Shown here: positions 15,969-24,282 of the stretch, in pieces
Layout of the letters: every line of letters starts with the position of its first letter
Numbering within the stretch: the first letter of the stretch is position 1
Source: Hyalangium ruber
GTDB taxonomy: Bacteria > Myxococcota > Myxococcia > Myxococcales > Myxococcaceae
DNA length: 64,000 bases
Assembly: GCF_034259325.1 (NCBI RefSeq)
Contig: NZ_JAXIVS010000012.1
Coordinates: forward strand, 186,001-250,000
Direction of reading: 5' to 3'
Notes under the pieces: model-generated
What the model was told of the DNA's origin: nothing
Database searches by the model: none
Seen by the model: the letters and a program-made list of their open reading frames with translations, nothing else
Made by a program: the position numbers and the translations under genes

Positions 15969-17468
15969 ATGCCCTCAATTCATGGTCGTCTGGTGCGCAA
16001 TGGAGAAGGAACTCCGATGGGGCAGTTCGTCCCCTCGGGCAAATTCGGCAGGATCTTCCCGACACTGCAGCCGCTGATCCCGCCGCTGGCCGCGTTGGAG
16101 GAGCTCGGCCGCGCGATGAAGGATGCCAACCCCGCGGACCCCAAGGGAGACAACGAAGACATCCCCGCGGGCTTCACCTACCTGGGCCAGTTCATCGACC
16201 ACGACATCACCTTCGACACCACCTCCATCCAGGAGGTGCAGGTCGACCCGTTGGCCCTGCACAACTTCCGCACGCCCGCGCTCGATCTGGACTGCGTTTA
16301 TGGCCGAGGTCCGGGCGACCAGCCCTACCTCTACCAGCTGCCTCCCAATGACGCGCTCTTCCTCATCGGGACCACCAGCGCCAACACGCCGGGCGGCGAT
16401 CCGAAGGTACAGACTTCGCTGCCGTTCGACCTGCCGCGAGGCCCGCAGTCGCTGGCCATCATCGGGGACCCTCGCAACGACGAGAACCTCATCGTCGCCC
16501 AGCTGCACCTGGCATTTCTCCGCTTCCACAACAAGGTGGTCGCGGGGCTTCAGAACGGCACCATCACGCCTCCGCCCTCCGCGACCCAGTCCTCCCTCTT
16601 CGAGCAGGCCCGCCGGCTCGTCACCTGGCACTACCAGTGGATCGTCGTGAACGACTTCCTGCGAAAGGTGGTGGATCCGCACGTACTCGACCACGTGCTC
16701 GAGCGCGGCCGGGCGTTCTACCTGCCGAAGGGTGATGCCTTCATCCCCGTGGAGTTCTCCGCCGCCGCCTACCGCCTGGGCCACAGCATGGTGCGCGAGG
16801 CCTATGACTTCAACGAGGTGTTCACCTTCAAGCCCAGCCCGCGCCAGGTGGTGCCGGCGACGCTCCAGCTGCTGTTCAACTTCTCCGGGCGCTCCGGCGT
16901 GGGCGTGCCGATCCCCAGCGATTGGATCATCGACTGGCGGCGGTTCTTCCGGTTCCCCAACGACGGGGTCACGGCCGGTCTCAGCCGCAGGCTCGACCCG
17001 TTCCTGGCGCCGACACTCGCGGAGATCCCCGACCACGGCGTGCTGCCCGGCGTCAACCTGCCCATCGCCAACCTCAAGCGCGGGCGCAGCCTCGGCCTGC
17101 CCTCCGCGCAGAACGTGGCCCGGCGCATGCGCATCGAGCCGCTCTCGCCCAAGGACATCGCCAAGGGGCCGGATGGCGCGGTCGCCGAGAAGCACAACCT
17201 GCACGTCGAGACCCCGCTCTGGTACTACATCCTCAAGGAGGCCGAGCAGCGCGGCGGCGCCAAGCGCCTGGGGCCCGTGGGCAGCCGCATCCTGGCCGAG
17301 GTCTTCGTGGGCCTGCTCGAGCTGGACGCGAGCTCCTACCTGGCCAGCAACCCGCAGTGGAAGCCCACCCTGCCCTCGGCCAAGAAGGGCGACTTCGCGA
17401 TGACGGATCTGCTCTCCTTCGCGGGAGACCTGTCGCCGATCAACGATCCGAAGAACGTGAAGCCCTGA
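15969..17468 (+). CDS. Animal-type haem peroxidase
   Basis: A 499-residue protein of the animal haem peroxidase (myeloperoxidase/peroxidasin) superfamily. Distal motif FTYLGQFIDHDITFD carries the distal His and adjacent Asp. FRTPALDLDCVYG is the calcium-loop/haem-linked region, and AAYRLGHSMVREAY carries the proximal His. GGAGG at 15957-15961 sets the ATG at 15969; an upstream in-frame ATG at 15942 lacks a site. There is no signal peptide. Members oxidise halides or phenols with H2O2, and animal relatives cross-link tyrosines. Placement 177 bases after a tyrosine-rich peptide gene suggests oxidative tailoring of that peptide, which is my inference. It converges on the next gene with a 4-base gap. 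Confidence 0.85.
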   Translation: MPSIHGRLVRNGEGTPMGQFVPSGKFGRIFPTLQPLIPPLAALEELGRAMKDANPADPKGDNEDIPAGFTYLGQFIDHDITFDTTSIQEVQVDPLALHNFRTPALDLDCVYGRGPGDQPYLYQLPPNDALFLIGTTSANTPGGDPKVQTSLPFDLPRGPQSLAIIGDPRNDENLIVAQLHLAFLRFHNKVVAGLQNGTITPPPSATQSSLFEQARRLVTWHYQWIVVNDFLRKVVDPHVLDHVLERGRAFYLPKGDAFIPVEFSAAAYRLGHSMVREAYDFNEVFTFKPSPRQVVPATLQLLFNFSGRSGVGVPIPSDWIIDWRRFFRFPNDGVTAGLSRRLDPFLAPTLAEIPDHGVLPGVNLPIANLKRGRSLGLPSAQNVARRMRIEPLSPKDIAKGPDGAVAEKHNLHVETPLWYYILKEAEQRGGAKRLGPVGSRILAEVFVGLLELDASSYLASNPQWKPTLPSAKKGDFAMTDLLSFAGDLSPINDPKNVKP

Positions 17469-17472
17469 GGCT

Positions 17473-18495
17473 TCACTTCGGCCAGAGCGTCACGGCTCTG
17501 GCCGTCTCGGAGCTCCACACCCGCTTCCGTCCCCGGTACATCCGGGGATGGGCGCCGGAGTCGGCGAGCGAGACGAGCAGGTACGGCCCGCGGACCTGGA
17601 GGCTGATCATGTCGTTCGGCCGATAGGGGTACGCGGGCAGTGCCACCACCTTCCCCTTGTCGAGCCACCGGATGAGCCCGGTCGACAGCAGATCGTTGCC
17701 GAAGGGCGTGCTCCAGATCGCCAGCCGGTGCGCCCCGCTCCGGAACTCGGACCACTGCCCCTCGGGCTGCTCCGGGGAGAGCTCGTAGAGCGGATCGAGC
17801 ACCGCGTCGTCTTCGATCTCCAGGGCCTCGAACCGGGGATCGAGCGCGCGAATCGACCGCTCCCCCAGCTGCTTGCGGTGCTCCAGGGCCGCGGTGCCCA
17901 GCCCGTCCTGGGAGGCCTTCGACTCCATCCGAAGCCACTTCCCGCCCAGGAAGGCGAATGCGTGGGCCACCATCGGAGGCCGCGACTCCCGGGCGTCGAG
18001 CGGGAGCATGGCCTTGTCGAGGGTCACCCCGAAGAACCGCGCCTGCTCGGCCGTGACGCTCTGAAGGGCGAGCCCGAGCAGGCGGCCTCCCGAGTCGAAG
18101 CCGTACTCGATGAGCTCCCCCTCCGGAGGCAGCGGCAGCTCCTCGACGCCGCTCGTGGTGAGGTCCACGAGGAACAGCCGGTCCCGGAACGCCGAGCTGG
18201 GGAATGGCTCGGGGAAGGTGGGCTTGCCCACCACGGGCATGCTGACCGCGCCGCGCCAGAACCGCACCGCGCCGCGCTTGCCGTCCCGGCTCAAGGCGGT
18301 GCTGCCCCCCTGGCAGCCCGCCGCGAGGCGCGCGAGCACCTGGCGCTTCGAGGCCACGGGCTCCACCTTCACCCACTCGCACTGGCCTTCGACGGGCTCC
18401 AGCAGCGAGAGCGTGGCATCGGTCTCCGCCGCGCCTCCTGGGAAGACAGGCGCGAGCAGGACCGAGGCGAACAGGGCGAACGAGAGCGTCTTCAA
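17473..18495 (-). CDS. Secreted protein of unknown function
   Basis: No ATG or GTG fits the beginning. The best start is the TTG at 18495, which yields MKTLSFALFASVLLAPVF followed by a signal-peptidase-like PGGAAE site; the protein is then 340 residues. The mature part is rich in beta-strand-like segments (RLFLVDLTTSGVEELPLP, LIEYGFDSGGRLLGLAL, GPYLLVSLADSG), suggesting a propeller-like fold, but I recognise no family. The TTG start is preceded by GGTGGG in 18496-18505. It is divergent from the helicase gene. Confidence 0.5.
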   Translation of the reverse strand: MKTLSFALFASVLLAPVFPGGAAETDATLSLLEPVEGQCEWVKVEPVASKRQVLARLAAGCQGGSTALSRDGKRGAVRFWRGAVSMPVVGKPTFPEPFPSSAFRDRLFLVDLTTSGVEELPLPPEGELIEYGFDSGGRLLGLALQSVTAEQARFFGVTLDKAMLPLDARESRPPMVAHAFAFLGGKWLRMESKASQDGLGTAALEHRKQLGERSIRALDPRFEALEIEDDAVLDPLYELSPEQPEGQWSEFRSGAHRLAIWSTPFGNDLLSTGLIRWLDKGKVVALPAYPYRPNDMISLQVRGPYLLVSLADSGAHPRMYRGRKRVWSSETARAVTLWPK

Positions 18496-18601
18496 GGTCC
18501 CACCATTGTCCCACAAGCTCCGGGGCGAGAAAGGATTCCATCCCGGACACCCCCAGGCGAATAGGCCTGTGCGATGCCGGGCCCCATGGTACCCATGCGG
18601 C

Positions 18602-19852
18602 GTGAGCGCTCCCTTTGACCAGCTCGGCCTGTCGCCCGAGGCTCTTGAAGCCGTGCGCCGCGCACGCTTCGCCCAGCCCACCCCCATCCAGCAGCGGGCC
18701 ATTCCTCCCGCCCTGGCGGGCAAGGATGTCATCGGCTGCGCCGCCACGGGCACCGGCAAGACGGCCGCCTACGTGCTCCCCCTGGTGGAGCGCTTCGCCG
18801 GCCGCCAGGGCACCCTCGGGCTGGTGCTGGCGCCCACCCGTGAGCTGGTCCAACAGATCGCCGAGCCCGTGCGCTTCTTCTCCGAGCCGCGCGGCCTCCA
18901 CCACGCGGTGGTCATTGGCGGCGAGGACATGGCGGCCCAGGTGGATGCCCTGAAGCAGCGCCCCACCTTCGTGCTCGCCACCCCGGGCCGGCTGGTCGAT
19001 CTGCTGGAGAACGGCGCTGCTTCGTTCTCACACCTGGAGGCCCTGGTGCTCGACGAGGCGGACCGGATGCTCGACATGGGCTTCCTGCCCCAGATCGAGC
19101 GCATCCTCGCCGCCCTCCCCCGCCGCCGGCAGACGCTGCTGTTCTCCGCCACCCTGGGCCCGGACGTGAGCCGCTTCGCGCGCGAGCAGCTGCGCCAGCC
19201 CGTGCGCATCGAGGTGACCCGCAGTGGCACCCCCGCCGAGCGCGCCGAGCAGCGACTGTACCTGGTGAAGCCCGAGGAGAAGTCTCCGTTGCTGCTTGCG
19301 CTGCTGGCGCGCGACGAGGCGACCGCGCTCGTCTTCACCCGCACCCGCGAACGCGCGGACAAGGTCCACCGGACCCTGCAGCGCGCGGGGTACCGGTGCG
19401 GCGTGCTGCACGCGGACCGCACCCAGAACCAGCGCCAGCAGGCCATGGACGCCTTCCGCAAGGGCACCTATCGCTGCCTCGTCGCCACCGACATCGCCGC
19501 GCGCGGGCTGGACGTGGAGGACGTGGGGCACGTCATCAACTACGACCTGCCCCACGCGCCCGAGGACTATGTCCACCGCATCGGCCGCACCGCGCGCGCG
19601 GCGGCCAGTGGGGTCGCCTCCACGTTCGCCACGTCCCGGGAGTCCGCGACGCTCGCGAGCATCGAGCGTGTCATGCGCGCGAAGATCCCCCGCCGCCCCG
19701 TGCCTCGCGAGGATCCGATCTTCCAGGCGGAGTGGGAGCGGCTCCAGACCGCGCAGCGCGATCCCGGCCCGCCCCAGAAGGACCATGGCGTCTCGAAGCG
19801 CGCGGAGGGGCATGCGCCCGGACGCCACGCGAGGACGCACAAGCGACGCTAG
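18602..19852 (+). CDS. DEAD-box RNA helicase, RhlE-like
   Basis: A 416-residue protein with all helicase motifs: a Q motif (FAQPTPIQQRAIP), Walker A (ATGTGKTAAYVLPL), DEAD in VLDEADRMLDMGF, SAT in LFSATLG, and motifs V-VI in ARGLDVEDVGHVINYD and YVHRIGRTAR. A short basic tail ends HARTHKRR. It unwinds short RNA duplexes using ATP, probably in ribosome assembly or RNA decay. The start is GTG at 18602, directly before the Q-motif region; no ATG is in frame nearby and the ribosome site is weak. The short tail fits small RhlE-type proteins rather than CsdA or DbpA. Confidence 0.9.
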   Translation: MSAPFDQLGLSPEALEAVRRARFAQPTPIQQRAIPPALAGKDVIGCAATGTGKTAAYVLPLVERFAGRQGTLGLVLAPTRELVQQIAEPVRFFSEPRGLHHAVVIGGEDMAAQVDALKQRPTFVLATPGRLVDLLENGAASFSHLEALVLDEADRMLDMGFLPQIERILAALPRRRQTLLFSATLGPDVSRFAREQLRQPVRIEVTRSGTPAERAEQRLYLVKPEEKSPLLLALLARDEATALVFTRTRERADKVHRTLQRAGYRCGVLHADRTQNQRQQAMDAFRKGTYRCLVATDIAARGLDVEDVGHVINYDLPHAPEDYVHRIGRTARAAASGVASTFATSRESATLASIERVMRAKIPRRPVPREDPIFQAEWERLQTAQRDPGPPQKDHGVSKRAEGHAPGRHARTHKRR

Positions 19853-19905
19853 CCCGCCCCCGAGGCCGCTAGACCGCCACCGATTCTCCAGGCAGGGTAG
19901 GCCTC

Positions 19906-20424
19906 GTGGCGAAGAACGCAGATCGAGAGCTGAGGGACTTGCTCGAGTCGACGCAGGCGGAGGTCAAACGCCTCAAGGCCGAGCTGACCGCGCGTGAGAG
20001 CACGGGGTACGAGACGGCGCAGCGGGAGCTGGAAAAGGAACTCCAGGCGCTGCGAGCACGGGCCCAGGCGCTGGAGAAGGAGAACGCGGCGCTCCGAAAG
20101 GGCCGCGAGGCTGCGGCCAGCGAGCGACTCGCCGCGCTCAAGGCCGAGCTGAGTCATGTACGTCAGGAGGCCAGCCAGGCGAGCGATGAGGCAAAGCAGT
20201 TGAAGAAGCGCCTGGAGGCCACGACCCGAGAGTTGGAAAAATCGCGGGCCAAGGTGCAGCGCCTGAGCAATCTCCCCTCTCGCGACAGCAGTTCCCTGCG
20301 GGACAGGGTGGCCGCTTTCTTCTCCCGGTCGACGCGGACTGAACTCGAGCGCGCGCAAAAAGAGATAACCCGGCTCAACCAGCAACTCAGCCTGGTGCAG
20401 GTCCCTCGGAGGCGCGGCCGCTGA
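19906..20424 (+). CDS. Coiled-coil protein of unknown function
   Basis: A 172-residue protein starting with GTG at 19906. Nearly the whole chain is heptad-rich and highly charged (Leu/Glu/Lys/Arg/Ala) with a predicted coiled coil over about residues 5-125. An interruption near 127-145 (SRDSSSLRDRVAAFFS) is followed by a second short coil and a basic tail (RRRGR). It has no signal peptide or membrane segment. It lies 53 bases after the helicase gene and could be co-transcribed. No function can be assigned. Confidence 0.6.
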   Translation: MAKNADRELRDLLESTQAEVKRLKAELTARESTGYETAQRELEKELQALRARAQALEKENAALRKGREAAASERLAALKAELSHVRQEASQASDEAKQLKKRLEATTRELEKSRAKVQRLSNLPSRDSSSLRDRVAAFFSRSTRTELERAQKEITRLNQQLSLVQVPRRRGR

Positions 20425-20491
20425 CTCCCAAGTGAGGCCACGCGCGCCCTCCTGCTGTACAATTGCGTTACCAACAACAGGAGGAGGAGTG

Positions 20492-20815
20492 GTGAAGACG
20501 ATGAAACTTGGATGGGTTGTGCTGGGTGCATGGATGCTTGGGTGCGCCACGACTTCGCCGCAGCCTCAGAGCACGAGCACGAGCACGCCCCAGTCCACGA
20601 GCACGGCCAGCTCGAACCTCGCGGCCAACAAGGGCGCCGTTGCCTCCAACAAGGCGGACCCCGACAAGACGCTCGTCTGCGAGGACAAGGCCATCACCGG
20701 CACCCGCATCCCCAAGAAGATCTGCCGGACGCAGCGCCAGGTGGAACAGGAGCGCGAGGCGGCCCAGAAGCAGGTTCGCGAAGGGGACCGCATCAACCGC
20801 GAGATGGGCAACTAG
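20492..20815 (+). CDS. Small lipoprotein with a conserved Cys/Arg motif
   Basis: About 107 residues from the GTG at 20492, or 104 from the ATG at 20501. AGGAGGAGGAG at 20479-20489 suits the GTG best. The N-terminus is a lipoprotein signal (LGWVVLGAWMLGC), followed by a low-complexity Ser/Thr/Gln linker. The C-terminal part has CEDKAITGTRIPKKICRTQRQ and a charged helix, a pattern seen in small proteobacterial proteins of unknown role. The two Cys could form a disulfide in the periplasm. Confidence 0.6.
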   Translation: MKTMKLGWVVLGAWMLGCATTSPQPQSTSTSTPQSTSTASSNLAANKGAVASNKADPDKTLVCEDKAITGTRIPKKICRTQRQVEQEREAAQKQVREGDRINREMGN

Positions 20816-20836
20816 CGGGCGCGCCCTCATGCGCAA

Positions 20837-20865
20837 GTCACACGTATCCACGCGATACGTGTGAC
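20837..20865. promoter_or_regulatory. Perfect 12-bp inverted repeat upstream of the DUF885 gene
   Basis: Bases 20837-20848 (GTCACACGTATC) are the exact reverse complement of 20854-20865, with a 5-base spacer. The dyad ends 12 bases before the ATG at 20878 and 21 bases after the stop at 20815. It has no T-tract, so it looks more like an operator or an mRNA hairpin masking the start region than a terminator. What binds it is unknown. Confidence 0.6.
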
Positions 20866-20877
20866 ACACTCCCGCGC

Positions 20878-22668
20878 ATGAACGCTCGCTCCCTGTTGGC
20901 CCTGGTGTGGTTGACCGCTACGGCTTGCGCCACCACGCCTTCGACTTCGTCGGATCCTTCTCTGTCCTCGGCCACCGCCGAGGACGCGCGCTTCACCACC
21001 CTCCTGAAAGAGGACTGGGAGCGCGACCTGCGCGAGTTTCCCGTCTTCGCCACCTTCATCGGCGACCCGCGCTACAACGATCGGCTGAGCGACATGTCGC
21101 TCGAGGCCATCGCACGCCGCAAGCAGGAGGCTCGCGAGCTGCTCGAGCGCGTGAAGGGGATCGACCGCTCGCGCCTCTCCGAGCCCCAGCAGCTCAACTA
21201 TGATCTCTTCCGCCTGAACGTGGAGCGCGGCATCGAGGGCCAGCGCTTCCCGGAGGAGTACCAGCAGATCAGCCAGCTGGGCGGCATCCACGACATGATG
21301 GCGGAGCTCGCCCAGAGCGTGCCCAAGCGCAACGCGAAGGACTACGAGGACTTCGTCAAGCGCCTGCGCGAGGTCCCCCGCGTGCTGGACGAGTCCATGG
21401 TGCTGATGCGCAAGGGCCTGGAGGCCGGCGTCACCCCGCCGAAGGTGACGCTGCGGGACGTGGCGGGCCTCATCCGCAACCAGATCGTCGACTCGCCCGA
21501 GCAGAGCCCCATCTACCGCGCGGCCTTCGAGGGCTTCCCGCTCTCGCTCAAGCCGGAAGAGGCGCGGCTGCGCGGGGCGGTGGCCGCGGCGATCCGCGAG
21601 GCGGTGGTGCCCGCCACCCGCAAGCTGCTGACCTTCTTCGAGTCCGAGTACCTGCCGCACGCCCGTGAGCCGATCGCCATGTCCGCACTGCCCGACGGCG
21701 AGGCCTGGTACGCGTACCGGGTGAAGGGGATGACCACCACGGACCTCTCGCCCGACGCCATCCACCAGATTGGCCTGGCGGAGGTGAAGCGCATCCTCGC
21801 CGAGATGGAGCAGGTGAAGGTCGAGGCGGGCTTCCAGGGCACGCGCGCCCAGTTCGCGCAGCACCTGCTCAAGGACCCGCGCTACGCCTTCAAGTCGCGC
21901 GAGGAGCTGCTGATGACGTACCGCGACCTGGCCAAGCGCCTGGACCCGGAGCTGCCCAAGCTCTTCGGCACGCTGCCCCGGCTGACGTACGGCATCCTCC
22001 CCGTGCCCGAGTTCTCGGAGAAGACGGTGCCCGCCGGCTACTACATGCCGGGCTCGATCGAGGCGGGCCGCGCCGGGTTCTTCTTCGTCAACACCTATGA
22101 CCTGCCCTCACGGCCCCGCTGGTCCGCGGACGCGCTGGTGCTGCACGAGGCCGTGCCAGGCCACCACTTCCAGCTCGCCATCGCCCAGGAGCAGGGCGGT
22201 GACGTGCCCGCCTTCCGCCGCCACGGCTACTACGGCGCCTATATCGAGGGCTGGGGTCTGTACGCCGAGTCCCTGGGCTACGAGCTGGGCGTCTACAAGG
22301 ACCCGTACTCGAAGTTCGGCCGGCTCGCCTCCGAGATGCTGCGCGCCGTGCGCCTCGTGGTGGACACCGGCCTGCACTCCAAGGGTTGGACGCGTGACCA
22401 GGCCATCACCTACTTCCGCGAGAACTCCGGCGAGCCCGAGCACGACATCATCGTCGAGGTGGACCGCTACATCGTCAATCCGGGTCAGGCGCTCTCATAC
22501 AAGGTGGGTGAGCTGAAGATCCACGAGCTGCGCACCCAGGCCTCCCAGGCGCTGGGCTCGCGCTTCGACGTGCGCGCCTTCCACGATGTGGTGCTCGGCT
22601 CCGGCGCGCTGCCCCTGTCCGTGCTGGAGGCGCGCGTGAAGGCGTGGGTGGCCCGCCAGAAGGAATGA
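20878..22668 (+). CDS. DUF885 zinc metallopeptidase, lipoprotein
   Basis: A 596-residue protein. The N-terminus (MNARSLLALVWLTATAC) is a lipoprotein signal. The body matches the DUF885 family: LVLHEAVPGHHFQLAIAQEQ holds the HExxxGHH zinc-binding motif, and IEGWGLYAESLGYELG holds the distal Glu region. The family comprises predicted gluzincin-type peptidases of the cell envelope; substrates are unknown. The length is typical. The start lies just after the perfect inverted repeat at 20837-20865. Confidence 0.85.
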   Translation: MNARSLLALVWLTATACATTPSTSSDPSLSSATAEDARFTTLLKEDWERDLREFPVFATFIGDPRYNDRLSDMSLEAIARRKQEARELLERVKGIDRSRLSEPQQLNYDLFRLNVERGIEGQRFPEEYQQISQLGGIHDMMAELAQSVPKRNAKDYEDFVKRLREVPRVLDESMVLMRKGLEAGVTPPKVTLRDVAGLIRNQIVDSPEQSPIYRAAFEGFPLSLKPEEARLRGAVAAAIREAVVPATRKLLTFFESEYLPHAREPIAMSALPDGEAWYAYRVKGMTTTDLSPDAIHQIGLAEVKRILAEMEQVKVEAGFQGTRAQFAQHLLKDPRYAFKSREELLMTYRDLAKRLDPELPKLFGTLPRLTYGILPVPEFSEKTVPAGYYMPGSIEAGRAGFFFVNTYDLPSRPRWSADALVLHEAVPGHHFQLAIAQEQGGDVPAFRRHGYYGAYIEGWGLYAESLGYELGVYKDPYSKFGRLASEMLRAVRLVVDTGLHSKGWTRDQAITYFRENSGEPEHDIIVEVDRYIVNPGQALSYKVGELKIHELRTQASQALGSRFDVRAFHDVVLGSGALPLSVLEARVKAWVARQKE

Positions 22669-22683
22669 ACCAGGGGTGGCAAC

Positions 22684-22718
22684 TGTCCGAACGGACACCG
22701 AGGGGAAACCCTCCCCTC
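22684..22718. terminator. Dyad plus short hairpin after the DUF885 gene
   Basis: Two adjacent dyads occur 16-50 bases after the stop at 22668. TGTCCGAACGGACA (22684-22697) has 6-bp arms around AA. A hairpin with arms 22700-22706 and 22712-22718 (GAGGGGA/TCCCCTC) follows. There is no clear T-tract, so a terminator role is only likely. Confidence 0.4.
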
Positions 22719-22739
22719 GCCCACCCGGGCCCGCTTTCT

Positions 22740-22753
22740 GGGAAGATCTTCCC
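22740..22753. promoter_or_regulatory. Perfect 14-bp palindrome upstream of the cupin gene
   Basis: GGGAAGATCTTCCC is a perfect 14-base palindrome, 66 bases before the start codon of the cupin gene at 22819. Size and position fit an operator for a dimeric regulator. No regulator gene is adjacent. Confidence 0.45.
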
Positions 22754-22818
22754 GGCTGGCCGTGTCCCAGCTTCGGGCTTGCCAGCTGCATCGCGGCCCT
22801 CGCCCCTGGAGGTTTCAC

Positions 22819-23256
22819 ATGTCGGAGAAGAGCGCGATGGAGAGAATGGTCGTCCGCACCCCGGAGATGGACTGGAAGCCGCTGGGTCCGGGCACCTCGG
22901 TCAAGATCCTCCGCGTGAGCGCGGAGACCGGCATGTGGACCATGCTGCTGAAGATGGAGAAGGGCGCCGTCTTCGCCCCCCACAAGCACCTGGGCCCCGC
23001 CGAGTACTTCATGCTCGAGGGGCTGGTGGATGTAGGCAAGGGCGTGCTCGAGCGCACCGGTGATTACGGCTACGAGCCGCTGGGCACCACGCACGAGGCC
23101 ACCATCGCCCTGGAGGACTCGCTGATGACCTTCACCTCATACGGCCCCATCGCCTTCCTCGACGAGAAGGGCAACATCCTCCAGGTGCTGGGCGGGGACT
23201 ACCTGCTGCAAGAGCAGGCGCAGAACCCCCAGCTCAGCGCCAAGAAGGTCGCCTGA
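22819..23256 (+). CDS. Single-domain cupin, ChrR/acetylacetone-dioxygenase-like
   Basis: A 145-residue protein. The ATG at 22819 follows GGAGG about 7 bases upstream. Cupin motif 1 is GAVFAPHKHLGPAEYFMLEG (His, His and Glu metal ligands) and motif 2 is EPLGTTHEATI (third His), so a mononuclear metal site is complete. It resembles cupins of the ChrR anti-sigma C-terminal or acetylacetone-cleaving type. The reaction cannot be told from sequence. A long segment upstream with dyads (22684-22753) suggests its own regulated promoter. Confidence 0.75.
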   Translation: MSEKSAMERMVVRTPEMDWKPLGPGTSVKILRVSAETGMWTMLLKMEKGAVFAPHKHLGPAEYFMLEGLVDVGKGVLERTGDYGYEPLGTTHEATIALEDSLMTFTSYGPIAFLDEKGNILQVLGGDYLLQEQAQNPQLSAKKVA

Positions 23257-23263
23257 GGCGGCC

Positions 23264-24142
23264 TCACCTCCGCTTCTGACCGCTCGCCTGCGCGTTGAAG
23301 GTGTCGCACGCCTCGAGGGTGCCCTGCTCCAGCCCTCGGCGGAACCAGGCGACGCGCTGGGCGGATGAGCCGTGGGTAAAGGACTCGGGGGCGACGCGGC
23401 CTCGCGCGCGCCGCTGAAGAGTGTCGTCACCAATGGCCGAGGCCGCGGCCAGCCCCTCCTCGACGTCTCCCTGTTCGAGCACCTGGCGCTGACGCTGGGC
23501 GTGGTGGGCCCAGATGCCGGCGAAGCAGTCCGCCTGGAGCTCCTGCAGCACGGACAAGGCGTTGGCCTCCGTCTGGGACATGCGGCCGCGCAGCGAGTGG
23601 ACGCGCTCGGAGATGCCGAGCAGGTTCTGCACGTGGTGCCCCACTTCGTGCGCCACCACATAGGCCTGGGCGAAGTCGCCCGGAGCACCGAAGCGGCGGT
23701 CCAGCTCGTTGAAGAAGGTCAGGTCCAGGTACACGCGCTGATCCAGCGGGCAATAGAAGGGCCCCACCGCGCTCTCCTGGAAGCCGCAGGCCGACTCCAC
23801 CGCGTCCGAGAAAAGGACCATGCGCGGCTCGATGTAGCGCACCCCCTGCGGCTCCAGCAGGCCCGGCCACGTGTCCTCGGTGTCCGCGAGGACGACGGAG
23901 ACGAACTGCTTGAACTCCTCCTGCGCGGGATCCACCGGCGCTCCCGAGCCTCCGATGCCGACGTCGCCCGATGGGCCCGCGGCGTCACCCGGCGCGTAGT
24001 CCGAGGGGCTCCCGCCAAACAGGAGCACCAGCACGAGCGTCACCAGACCCGCGGCGCCTCCGCCCACCGCCAGTGGACGCCCCGCGCGCATGCCACGCCG
24101 ATCCTCGATGTTCGTGCTGCGCCGTCCCCCCTGCCATCGCAT
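23264..24142 (-). CDS. ypfJ: YpfJ-type neutral zinc metallopeptidase
   Basis: A 292-residue protein with an N-terminal membrane anchor at about 25-43 (GLVTLVLVLLFGG) after a charged MRWQGGRRSTNIEDRRG segment typical of this family. The zinc motif is VAHEVGHHVQN, with a later ELQADCFAGIWAHHA stretch carrying the third ligand region. This is the full YpfJ architecture of putative membrane-bound neutral zinc metallopeptidases. The physiological substrate is unknown. It converges on the cupin gene with a 7-base gap. Confidence 0.88.
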   Translation of the reverse strand: MRWQGGRRSTNIEDRRGMRAGRPLAVGGGAAGLVTLVLVLLFGGSPSDYAPGDAAGPSGDVGIGGSGAPVDPAQEEFKQFVSVVLADTEDTWPGLLEPQGVRYIEPRMVLFSDAVESACGFQESAVGPFYCPLDQRVYLDLTFFNELDRRFGAPGDFAQAYVVAHEVGHHVQNLLGISERVHSLRGRMSQTEANALSVLQELQADCFAGIWAHHAQRQRQVLEQGDVEEGLAAASAIGDDTLQRRARGRVAPESFTHGSSAQRVAWFRRGLEQGTLEACDTFNAQASGQKRR

Positions 24143-24282
24143 CTCGCGCCCCCTCCCGAAGAATCCTTCCGTCCAAAGTAGGCAGCCCGCCCTCCCCCGT
24201 GGAGGAAGAGCAGCCAGGGAGGCAAGCGCCTGGCGTGATCGATTCCTCTGCGCCGATGGTCTAGCCTTCCGGAACCTTCTCC

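Noticed and set aside
15830-16351. Alternative frame as a second small peptide or larger precursor
   Set aside because: It runs into the peroxidase gene in another frame, has no ribosome site, and shows no leader-like pattern.
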